Source: Planctomycetota bacterium (lineage in GTDB: Bacteria > Planctomycetota > Planctomycetia > Pirellulales > UBA7805). Taken from it: 5,470 nt of DNA. Where the stretch lies: assembly GCA_014237955.1 (NCBI GenBank), contig JABABY010000135.1, positions 274 through 5,743 of the forward strand. The letters run 5' to 3'. The translations under genes were made by a program, and so were the position numbers. Of this stretch, positions 1 through 5,470 are shown piece after piece. Every line of letters begins with the position of its first letter. The first letter of the stretch is position 1. The notes under the pieces were generated by a model. The model searched no databases, was not told the DNA's origin, and worked only from the letters and a program-made list of their open reading frames with translations.

Positions 1-2221
1 CCCGCATCAAGTCGGCTGCACGGGACGAGTCTGGGGCCAGTTGCAGCAGCTCCCTGGCCCGCAACTCCGCTTCGGCCAGGTTGCCGATCTCTATGAAGAA
101 TATGCTCAATCCATACAAATAGTCAAAATTATTTGGCTCTAATGTATGGGCCCGCATCAGGGCCTTTTCCGCTTCTTTGAAGTGGCCCATCCGTCCCAAA
201 TTCAGTCCCAGCCGGTACCAGGGCAAACTGGCTTCAGGATCCTGCTCGGTAAGTCGCCTAAATTCGGCAGCGGCTAATTTGTCCTGTTTGGTCCGACTGT
301 AGAGCATGCCCAGATTAAAACGGGCCCGAAAGAAGAGGGGATCGATCTTGAGTGCTTGCCTGTATTGGTCTGCAGCCCGCGGAGAATGCGCTAGATCGAG
401 CGAAAAATTCCCCAGGTTGTAGTGAGCAGAGGCCAGATCGTTATCGGCCCGCTGAGCCGCTTTGAGCTCCTCGGCTGCCCGCTCAAAGGCGCGGCGAATA
501 TCGGGCGCAAGTGAACGGCTCAGGGGTGCTAGCACCTGTGCTGCACTGCTGCGGACCATCCGCACAGGATCGCTAAGCAGTGGAGCGACGGCTGCGATGA
601 GCGCATCGGCGGCCTCGGCATCCGGCTGCAAATTCCTGATGGACACCCCACGGATGAGCGGATTTTCATCGGCAAGACCGGCAACCACCAACGCCCGGCT
701 GCTGGGGCTGTTGATCTGTGCGAGGTGTTCGATGGCGGTCGCCTTCACGATCGGAGGGGTCTCTTTGTTTTGTAACAATCGGGTCAGCAACTCTTCTGCC
801 TCCGGCTTGCCCTTGCGGGCCGCGTCGAAGGCCCAGGCATAGTGGGGCACCTTCTCTTCCGCCTTTCCGTACCACTTTTCGGTTGCTGTGAGCATTTCCG
901 CATCGATCTGGTCGATCGCCTTCTCGGCCACACCATCCCCGGCGTTGGCAGATGCCAACAGATCGGCATAGCGGGGGCCCGTGCCACGATTTTCGATTTT
1001 TAGATGACACTGCGTGCAGGCATTGGGTACCCCGAGAGCAACCGAAAGATCGGGCCGTGGAATCCGGATGCTATGATCGCGCCGCGGATCAACAAGCATG
1101 TAGTGCGTTTCGGGCATATGGCACGCGACGCACTCTGCGCCGGGCGAACCGGTCTGGTGGTGGTGGTGTGCCGGAACATCGTACTTGCCCGCAGGGTGTT
1201 GGTGGCAGGAGGTACAGAGTTGGTTGCCTTCGTGCTTCAGTCGCGTTGAATGCGGATCGTGGCAATCGGTGCAGCGAATCCCCTTGGCGTGCATCTTGCT
1301 TTGCAGAAACGATCCGTAGACATACACTTCATCCTGGATCTGACCATCAGCGTGATAGAGTCCCTCTCGCAACAGCGCCGGTTCGTAATAGTCCAGCAAC
1401 TCACCGCCGGGCCGAAAATCTGCACCAACGCGATGTCGCCGCGCATGACACGGCGCGCACGATTCGATTTCGATTTTGCCATTTTTGCTCTTGAGATTCG
1501 GCAACCCGTATCCGTGATGGCGATCCCAGAACAGGCTGTGTGACTCGGCCAACTCGACATGCAAACTACCCGGTCCGTGACACGTTTCGCACCCGACATC
1601 AATTTCAGTAAACGTTGTTTTATAGCAGGCGAGTTCGGGATCATAATTTTTTTGCACATTGGTCGAATGGCATTCTGCGCACATCTGCTGCCAGTTTGAC
1701 ATGCGACCGGTCCAGTGCAGCCGATCGTCAGGAGCCAGTTTTTCGTCGCGGACATCGGGCGGATAGTGGTAGAACCATTTGTTTTGTTTGCTATCCCAAC
1801 TCACGCGCAGCACCTGCACGCGTCCGTCAGGAAACTCAACCATATACTGCTGCAGCGGATCGAAGCCGAAGACGTACTTCACCTCAAAATCGGCCATGTC
1901 GCCATCGGGACCTTCGGTGTGGATCATAAACCGCGCACCGTCGCGAAACATCCGCGAAGTAACACCCTGATAGGTGAGTCTGGCATCCTCAAAATCGCCG
2001 AGTACCGTTTCGTCAGTAGCCAGATCCATGGCACGGTCGTGGGGCGACTGTTGCCAGCGATGAAACTGTGGAGAGTGACACTCAGTACACGTCCGGCTAC
2101 CCACATAGCTGGCCCGCGCATCTGTCGGAATGGCGACGAAATAGTCGACCAAAAGAGCGACTGCAACCATCGCGAACAGCAGGCAGCCGACAAAGCGCAT
2201 CGGAAACCGGATTTTTTTCAT
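1..2221 (-). CDS. Exported octaheme cytochrome c with HEAT-like and TPR repeats (C-terminus off the left edge)
   Basis: The minus strand is open for 740 codons from the ATG at 2219-2221 to base 1 with no stop. An in-frame TAA lies upstream with no other ATG between, so this start is favoured, although no strong Shine-Dalgarno is visible. Residues 1-36 form a basic start, a hydrophobic core (about 11-30) and an AxA-type site (DARA/SY), so a signal peptide or membrane anchor and a periplasmic location are likely. Eight CXXCH heme c sites follow: C45 (CTECH), C181 (CAECH), C211 (CETCH), C255 (CAPCH), C317 (CTDCH), C336 (CTSCH), C364 (CVACH) and C402 (CTQCH). A four-His run lies at 352-355 and a DHSIRIPRPDLS motif at 383-394. 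Residues about 460-570 look like HEAT-type helices, and about 595-740 hold TPR units (AHYNLGN, ARFNLGMLY, PWYRLGLNLGRMG). The heme part resembles the cytochrome c554/paired-CXXCH group, where electron transfer is expected; its substrate is unknown. Probably only a short C-terminal piece is missing. Confidence 0.93.
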   Translation of the reverse strand, partial: MKKIRFPMRFVGCLLFAMVAVALLVDYFVAIPTDARASYVGSRTCTECHSPQFHRWQQSPHDRAMDLATDETVLGDFEDARLTYQGVTSRMFRDGARFMIHTEGPDGDMADFEVKYVFGFDPLQQYMVEFPDGRVQVLRVSWDSKQNKWFYHYPPDVRDEKLAPDDRLHWTGRMSNWQQMCAECHSTNVQKNYDPELACYKTTFTEIDVGCETCHGPGSLHVELAESHSLFWDRHHGYGLPNLKSKNGKIEIESCAPCHARRHRVGADFRPGGELLDYYEPALLREGLYHADGQIQDEVYVYGSFLQSKMHAKGIRCTDCHDPHSTRLKHEGNQLCTSCHQHPAGKYDVPAHHHHQTGSPGAECVACHMPETHYMLVDPRRDHSIRIPRPDLSVALGVPNACTQCHLKIENRGTGPRYADLLASANAGDGVAEKAIDQIDAEMLTATEKWYGKAEEKVPHYAWAFDAARKGKPEAEELLTRLLQNKETPPIVKATAIEHLAQINSPSSRALVVAGLADENPLIRGVSIRNLQPDAEAADALIAAVAPLLSDPVRMVRSSAAQVLAPLSRSLAPDIRRAFERAAEELKAAQRADNDLASAHYNLGNFSLDLAHSPRAADQYRQALKIDPLFFRARFNLGMLYSRTKQDKLAAAEFRRLTEQDPEASLPWYRLGLNLGRMGHFKEAEKALMRAHTLEPNNFDYLYGLSIFFIEIGNLAEAELRARELLQLAPDSSRAADLMR
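2132..2221 (-). other. Signal peptide or signal anchor of the octaheme cytochrome
   Basis: Residues 1-30 of the cytochrome start MKKIRF, followed by a hydrophobic stretch (VGCLLFAMVAVALLV) and then a polar region with a possible cleavage site after ARA at residue 37. Export is required for heme c attachment by the periplasmic maturation system, so this fits the eight CXXCH motifs. Whether it is cleaved or retained as an anchor cannot be settled by eye. Confidence 0.75.
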
Positions 2222-2381
2222 ATAAGCAGATCCGCGGCAATCTTTCTGTGCAATCTCGCACTCCGGCAGGACTGTTATACCTTATTTTAGCCTAACCGCG
2301 AGCCACAGACACCACAGCAGCACGACTGGCTGCCGATTCGGCAAAATCGACAACTGCCACTCTTTACCGGGAGAAACCATA

Positions 2382-2406
2382 CCGAAAAAGGACTGCTTTT
2401 TTTCGG
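2382..2406. repeat. Short inverted repeat with T-rich arm
   Basis: CCGAAAAA (2382-2389) is the exact reverse complement of TTTTTCGG (2399-2406), with nine bases between. The stem is mostly A-T, so it would be weak as an RNA hairpin. Read on the minus strand no U-tract follows the stem, so it is not a canonical terminator for the protoglobin transcript. It could be a protein-binding dyad or chance. Confidence 0.35.
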
Positions 2407-2420
2407 ACGCCAATTTTTCT

Positions 2421-2441
2421 ACCTGAAAAGAAAGCTCAGGT
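2421..2441. repeat. 6-bp inverted repeat downstream of the protoglobin stop
   Basis: ACCTGA (2421-2426) and TCAGGT (2436-2441) are perfect reverse complements around a nine-base purine-rich loop. It lies about 30 bases after the protoglobin stop on the minus strand. The minus-strand continuation is A-rich rather than T-rich, so an intrinsic terminator is not supported. Confidence 0.3.
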
Positions 2442-2471
2442 TAGCAACCGTTCGCAGAAGACGGGAAGCGC

Positions 2472-3059
2472 CTAAGTGGGCCTCGTTTCTTTCTGGTAAT
2501 GGCGTGTGATCAGATCGCTCTGTAGCCACAACAACTTATTGAACGCCCGTAGCGTTCGAGCCATTGTATCGTGCTCTAAATCAAAACTGAGAATCGTTGT
2601 TACGAGAGCATCGGACACAAATCCCATCAAGGCATTCATCTGTACCAACGGCACATCAAGCTGGGCACTGCCGGCCTCCGACGTATGGATCTTTCCGACA
2701 AAGTTCAAATACGCAACGAATTGTGTGTCGTATGTATTGGAGATTAGTTTCGCGAGATAGGCTCCCAAGTGTTTTTTGCGAAACTGGATCATTTCATGAT
2801 CCAGAGTCAACGAATCGAGGCTGTCCGGGACGAACCCATCATAGCCCGACTGCCGTGGAACAAAATGTCGTTTTGTCGCGTCGTACATAAAGAGTTTCTC
2901 GTAGATCGCGTCGACCAGAGACGGAACCAGCGGAGCGAGAAGACCGGCGGCACTATGAATTGCAACGATGTCTTCTTCGTTGAAACCGATGAATTCTGCC
3001 AAATATCCGAAACGGTATTCGAGGTCCGCTTCCAGTCGTGCTTCATCGATTTGTTGCAC
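2472..3059 (-). CDS. Stand-alone protoglobin (heme-binding globin-fold protein)
   Basis: With the GTG at 3057-3059 as start, this is a 195-residue all-helical protein ending in TAG, close to the size of single-domain protoglobins. It matches the protoglobin/globin-sensor fold: RFGYLAEFIGF near the N-terminus, the motif DHEMIQFRKKHL (about 87-98), SNTYD (about 107-111) and VGKIH, whose His (residue 125, bases 2685-2687) fits the proximal heme ligand of the family. The tail has LRAFNKLLWLQSDLITRHYQ. No methyl-accepting, kinase or GGDEF domain follows, so it is not a fused sensor. No signal peptide is visible, so it should be cytoplasmic. Family members bind O2, CO or NO; the role here is unknown. 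GGAGA at 3066-3070 lies six bases before this GTG. The frame is also open to a GTG at 3110 (212 residues), but that codon has GGA directly against it and no usable spacing. Confidence 0.88.
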   Translation of the reverse strand: MQQIDEARLEADLEYRFGYLAEFIGFNEEDIVAIHSAAGLLAPLVPSLVDAIYEKLFMYDATKRHFVPRQSGYDGFVPDSLDSLTLDHEMIQFRKKHLGAYLAKLISNTYDTQFVAYLNFVGKIHTSEAGSAQLDVPLVQMNALMGFVSDALVTTILSFDLEHDTMARTLRAFNKLLWLQSDLITRHYQKETRPT

Positions 3060-3065
3060 AATGCA

Positions 3066-3070
3066 TCTCC
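3066..3070 (-). promoter_or_regulatory. Shine-Dalgarno favouring the inner GTG start of the protoglobin
   Basis: On the minus strand GGAGA is followed by six bases and then GTG at 3057-3059. This spacing is good for ribosome binding. The alternative GTG at 3110 lacks a spaced site. An ATG at 3064-3066 overlaps this element but is out of frame. Confidence 0.5.
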
Positions 3071-3471
3071 GAGTGATGGAATGCTTTTCGAGAACCTGCA
3101 GCCTGTGCACTCCAGAATGGGCAGCAGGGTCAAGGAACCGGTTAAAACCCTTTCAGCGACTGCCAGCTTAAGGCCAAGGATTTCAGATGTAAAGGTCTAA
3201 TTTTATTCCAGCCCTGAATTTTAGCCATTTTCTGACGATTGTCGTTCTAGCAGTTTATCCAACTCGCGGAAAATAGGGACTTGGATCTGAGCGGCGGACT
3301 TTCTGCCGGTGGGGGCGCCTGGCGTGCGCAAGCGATGGGTGGCCCGCTCGAATCGGTTGCTGCGGAGCCGTTGTGCATCGGCAACTCGCATCACCAACGC
3401 GGTAATAGCAACGCGCTTTACAGTGGCGGGCAGAAAAAACGGGTCGTTCCACCGCACAATAGTGGCCCGGT
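3071..3471. other. Stretch without a recognisable gene
   Basis: This region lies between the protoglobin start and the tRNA promoter. The part from 3071 to about 3230 is the likely 5' flank of the protoglobin. It is A/T-richer at 3180-3240 and has TAAAAT-like boxes on the minus strand (3200-3205 and 3218-3223) without a clear -35. The part at 3240-3470 is G/C-richer. It is open on the minus strand in a frame ending near 3221 and on the plus strand over 3281-3475, but neither translation has a motif I recognise. The minus frame reaches its full length only by running antisense through the tRNA. Confidence 0.45.
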
Positions 3472-3501
3472 TTGACACGCCAACAAATTGCCGTGTAGAG
3501 T
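3472..3501 (+). promoter_or_regulatory. Candidate sigma70-type promoter of tRNA-Ser
   Basis: A perfect TTGACA (3472-3477) is followed, after 18 bases, by TAGAGT (3496-3501), which matches four of six positions of the -10 consensus. Transcription would begin near 3508, about 30 bases before the tRNA. The location directly upstream of the only plus-strand gene supports the assignment; the -10 is weak. Confidence 0.5.
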
Positions 3502-3509
3502 CACACTCT

Positions 3510-3522
3510 CGGGCAAGGCCCG
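3510..3522 (+). other. Short hairpin in the tRNA 5' leader
   Basis: CGGGC (3510-3514) and GCCCG (3518-3522) are perfect complements around a three-base loop, 14 bases before the mature tRNA. It falls in the predicted leader that RNase P would remove. It may be incidental in G/C-rich sequence. Confidence 0.35.
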
Positions 3523-3536
3523 CATGAAACCGATTG

Positions 3537-3623
3537 GGATGGGTGGCCGAGTGGACTAAGGCGGCAGTCTTGAAAACTGCTGTACGGGTGACCGTACCGG
3601 GGGTTCGAATCCCTCCCCATCCG
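3537..3623 (+). tRNA. tRNA-Ser (anticodon TGA)
   Basis: A full class II tRNA cloverleaf can be folded by eye. Acceptor GGATGGG (3537-3543) pairs with CCCATCC (3616-3622). The D stem is GCC/GGC. Anticodon stem GCAGT (3564-3568) pairs with ACTGC (3576-3580) around loop CTTGAAA, giving anticodon TGA at 3571-3573. A long variable arm with paired GTAC..GTAC and GGT..ACC elements is typical of serine tRNAs. The T arm is GGGGG, TTCGAAT, CCCTC with one G-U pair. The discriminator is G3623, as expected for serine. The 3' CCA is not encoded (the next bases are CT), so it must be added by the CCA-adding enzyme. It reads UCA and, by wobble, other UCN codons. It converges with the DUF1254 gene 28 bases downstream. 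Confidence 0.97.
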
Positions 3624-3651
3624 CTCGTTGTATCTCTGCCTGAAAGGCCAA

Positions 3652-5175
3652 CTAGAGTTTCTCGATCTCGCCCGGTCGCCACGACTTGTCAAACCAGGGC
3701 TTCAAAGGACCGTAGAGCCGCAGGCAGAGAAACCACCCTTTCCCCGGTACGGTTTGGATCCAGTTCGATTCCTTCCCTGCCGGGGGCTTCGGGCCAAAAT
3801 AAATATCGACCGAACCGTCGGGATTGCTTGCCAGTGTATCCCGTTTGTTGTTCTTGCTCGGGAAGGGCTGCTCGGTCTGCAGTTCCGAGCGGGTCTGCGG
3901 ATCGTAAACGACGATGGACCAAAAATCTTTGGCCGGAACATCCTTCGGAATCTTCAATTTGTAGTTTTTACTCCCATCCAGATATGCGTCCTCTTGATCG
4001 AGTGCGTTCAGAGCGTATTGCGAACCGACACCGATCATCTCTTTGACCATCGCGGGCGTGTTCACAGTCGCAACGTAGAAAAAGAAGGTGCGGGCATCAA
4101 GATTCCGGCCACCTTTGCCGTCCTCAATCAGCCAGCGGTAGTCACCCCCATCGAAGGCGGTATACCAGGTGCTATCATCGTAGAGGTAAACTGTCTCGGA
4201 TCGCGGTTTGAAACTCAGTGATCTTGCCGTCGCATTCCCCACAACCACCGCCTCAGAAAGGATTTGTTGCATCCGCGCATCGGGGGCGAAGGGTTTGTCC
4301 TTCTGGATTCCGATGCTAGCGAGCAATCCCCGAAGTTCCGGGTCGATGAAATCGACCGGTTCTCTCTGGATCACATTGTTGATCTCTTCAAAAAATTTGT
4401 CGTTGTTTGCATGGATTGTATTGAAGGGAATTTTTGAGCCTTCAATAAACTCCATTCTTGGTGGATTGTCCTTTTGACTGAGGGGATAGACTTTGAGCCC
4501 TTCTCGAAAATTCTTTGAAGCTGCGTCGGGCTTCCCGTCTTGGAGCATGCCGCGAAGTATCAACCAGTTGACCGACGAAGGGGAGGTTGAGGTGAAATAA
4601 CCCTCCGGTAGATCGCCTTGGTAACCCTCCGGAACGATCAGGTACTTTCCCCCTTTGCCACGGTCTGGACCGGGTGCCCCCATATCAGTGACAAAGCGGA
4701 AGAAGGCATCATTGACCGTACCGGGACCGCAACCAGGAGGAATTTCTACCACCGTCGGTCCATCACGTTTTAGATCTAGAAAGCTCATCGCATAGACGGT
4801 ATCGGTATTGCCGGTAAGAAAGAGCGGATTCGAGTCGAGGAGCTGATTCATGATCACGACTTGATTCGGCCGCCGGCTACCAAGCTCAATGGACCCCTCG
4901 CGCAATGCTTCAAGCGACGCAGCCGGTACGAACTGCAAAAATGCTTCCATCCCGCGTGCAAAGTCAAGATTATCGTAAACTGTTTTTACCGTGGCATCGT
5001 CTGGCAAACCGTCAAAAAATTTCAACGTCCCAATACGTGTTTCTACAGTCTCGGGGGTCATGATTTCGGGAGGAATGGTTTGGTTGTATCCCGGTGTTGG
5101 CGGGGCTCCATCGCTCGATTGCATACGCAAAACGCAAAAACAAATGGCGAGGATTATTGACGATGTACGATTCAT
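3652..5175 (-). CDS. Exported DUF1254/DUF1214 domain protein
   Basis: This is a 507-residue protein from the ATG at 5173-5175 to the TAG at 3652. Residues 1-24 look like a signal peptide (MNRTSS, then hydrophobic IILAICFCVL, ending near DGA), so it is probably exported. The DUF1254 hallmarks follow: NTDTVY (123-128), DLKRDGPTVVEIPPG (134-148) and FRFVTDMGAPGPDRGKGGKY (159-178). The C-terminal DUF1214 part has YKLKIPKDVPAKDFWSIVVYD (405-425), NPDGSVDIYFGPKPP (451-465), NWIQTVPGKGWFLCLRLYGP (471-490) and a final PWFDKSW (493-499). Both domains are intact and in the usual order. The family is widespread but has no firmly established reaction. GAGAG at 5184-5188, eight bases before the ATG, supports this start. 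The frame extends to a TTG at 5205, but that would put polar residues ahead of the signal peptide. The sulfatase fragment lies 149 bases upstream on the same strand. Confidence 0.93.
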   Translation of the reverse strand: MNRTSSIILAICFCVLRMQSSDGAPPTPGYNQTIPPEIMTPETVETRIGTLKFFDGLPDDATVKTVYDNLDFARGMEAFLQFVPAASLEALREGSIELGSRRPNQVVIMNQLLDSNPLFLTGNTDTVYAMSFLDLKRDGPTVVEIPPGCGPGTVNDAFFRFVTDMGAPGPDRGKGGKYLIVPEGYQGDLPEGYFTSTSPSSVNWLILRGMLQDGKPDAASKNFREGLKVYPLSQKDNPPRMEFIEGSKIPFNTIHANNDKFFEEINNVIQREPVDFIDPELRGLLASIGIQKDKPFAPDARMQQILSEAVVVGNATARSLSFKPRSETVYLYDDSTWYTAFDGGDYRWLIEDGKGGRNLDARTFFFYVATVNTPAMVKEMIGVGSQYALNALDQEDAYLDGSKNYKLKIPKDVPAKDFWSIVVYDPQTRSELQTEQPFPSKNNKRDTLASNPDGSVDIYFGPKPPAGKESNWIQTVPGKGWFLCLRLYGPLKPWFDKSWRPGEIEKL

Positions 5176-5183
5176 GGATGGCA

Positions 5184-5188
5184 CTCTC
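5184..5188 (-). promoter_or_regulatory. Shine-Dalgarno of the DUF1254 gene
   Basis: On the minus strand AAGAGAG is followed by eight bases and the ATG at 5175. This decides for the ATG over the upstream in-frame TTG (5205) and GTG (5184), the latter overlapping the element itself. Confidence 0.5.
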
Positions 5189-5195
5189 TTTCGTG

Positions 5196-5225
5196 AATAT
5201 GTCAAGCAGTTGAATGCTTTGTCAG
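5196..5225 (-). promoter_or_regulatory. Weak candidate promoter of the DUF1254 gene
   Basis: Read on the minus strand, CTGACA (5220-5225) is followed after 18 bases by CATATT (5196-5201), five and four of six consensus matches. It would give a short leader of roughly a dozen or more bases. The 149-base spacer from the sulfatase stop leaves room for a promoter, but this match could be chance. Confidence 0.2.
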
Positions 5226-5324
5226 GCTAACAGATTGGAAGATCGATGTGAATAAGGTGACGGTGAGCTTATTGTTGCAGAAAATATCGACTGCTTATCT
5301 TGCACAACGCAACAACGAGACGAT

Positions 5325-5470
5325 CTATGGTTTTTCACCCTGATCCGCTCGCAAGACGGTAAGCTTCTGTCGTAACCCGGCTTTGAGAGACTCCGGCAGC
5401 TTGTTAGCAAGGTTCCGCTGCTCGTGCGGGTCATGTGCGAGATCGTAAAATTCCTCAGCCGGTCTTTTTT
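5325..5470 (-). CDS. Sulfatase-like protein, C-terminal fragment (N-terminus off the right edge)
   Basis: The minus strand is open from the right edge to a TAG at 5325-5327, giving the last 47 residues of a protein. It includes EEFYDLAHDPHEQRNLANKL, the conserved C-terminal signature of the formylglycine sulfatases (E-x-YDL-x-x-DP-x-E-x-x-NLA). The tail then has a charged helix and ends GEKP. The catalytic Cys/Ser-x-Pro-x-Arg site and metal ligands lie outside the window, so activity and substrate cannot be judged. Sulfatases of this type hydrolyse sulfate esters and are abundant in planctomycetes, where many are exported to degrade sulfated polysaccharides. The gene is codirectional with the DUF1254 gene. 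The assignment rests on the tail motif only. Confidence 0.8.
   Translation of the reverse strand, partial: KRPAEEFYDLAHDPHEQRNLANKLPESLKAGLRQKLTVLRADQGEKP

Larger units (their letters stand above)
2222..2471. other. Gene-free spacer between protoglobin and octaheme cytochrome
   Basis: These 250 bases separate two codirectional minus-strand genes. I see no convincing coding frame. The spacer holds two short inverted repeats (2382-2406 and 2421-2441) and, read on the minus strand, a TATAAC box at 2274-2279 that could be a -10 element for the cytochrome gene, but no matching -35 was found. The length suggests that the cytochrome has its own promoter. Confidence 0.5.

Noticed and set aside
462..842. 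126-residue plus-strand open frame rich in Ala and Ser
   Set aside because: It is the complement of the HEAT/TPR-coding part of the cytochrome gene, whose frame is continuous and motif-bearing.
1237..1755. 172-residue minus-strand open frame
   Set aside because: It is a shifted frame inside the octaheme cytochrome; the true frame carries the CXXCH motifs throughout this interval, so there is no frameshift.
2769..3200. 143-residue plus-strand open frame
   Set aside because: It is antisense to the protoglobin, whose proximal-His motif and length fit the family.
3537..3623. tRNA-Ser as an attachment site of an integrated element
   Set aside because: No integrase gene and no duplicated tRNA 3' end was seen in the window.
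3638..3648. Hairpin GCCT-GAA-AGGC as a terminator between the tRNA and the DUF1254 gene
   Set aside because: The stem has only four pairs and no T-tract follows it on either strand.
3221..3682. 153-residue minus-strand open frame
   Set aside because: It runs antisense through the whole tRNA-Ser gene and overlaps the end of the DUF1254 gene; the tRNA fold is unambiguous and the translation is a known type of artefact.
3628..4221. 197-residue plus-strand open frame
   Set aside because: It is antisense to the well-supported DUF1214 region and begins right after the tRNA; no family motif was seen.
5222..5434. 70-residue minus-strand open frame
   Set aside because: It is out of frame with the sulfatase tail, which shows the conserved YDLxxDPxExxNLA signature in the neighbouring frame.

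Overview
The window looks like an ordinary chromosomal stretch of a planctomycete, probably of the Pirellulales. That placement is inference. It rests on the gene mix: a large exported multiheme cytochrome c fused to HEAT-like and TPR helical repeats, the C-terminal tail of a sulfatase, an exported DUF1254/DUF1214 protein, and a stand-alone protoglobin. Spacing is loose and Shine-Dalgarno sequences are weak or absent at some genes. No mobile element, CRISPR array, integrase or rRNA was found.

Layout, left to right: (1) 1-2221, minus strand, is one open frame of 740 codons that runs off the left edge. It has a signal sequence, eight CXXCH heme sites, a HEAT-like alpha-solenoid and TPRs. (2) 2222-2471 is a 250-base spacer with two short inverted repeats and no gene. 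(3) 2472-3059, minus, is a protoglobin; an upstream GTG at 3110 would lengthen it by 17 residues. (4) 3060-3536 has no gene I can recognise. Its right end carries a plausible promoter and short leader for the tRNA. (5) 3537-3623, plus, is tRNA-Ser(UGA), the only plus-strand gene seen. (6) 3652-5175, minus, is an exported DUF1254/DUF1214 protein whose stop lies 28 bases from the tRNA's 3' end, so the two converge. (7) 5176-5324 is a spacer. (8) 5325-5470, minus, is the C-terminal end of a sulfatase-like protein that continues past the right edge.

Four of the five genes read right to left, but gaps of 149, 250 and more bases argue against one tight operon. The sulfatase and the DUF1254 protein are adjacent and codirectional. 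The cytoplasmic protoglobin and the periplasmic octaheme cytochrome are also adjacent and codirectional. A functional link, for example a gas-responsive globin beside an electron-transfer or nitrogen-oxide protein, is speculation. The octaheme/solenoid protein is the most interesting item. It resembles a known but poorly characterised family rather than something wholly new.
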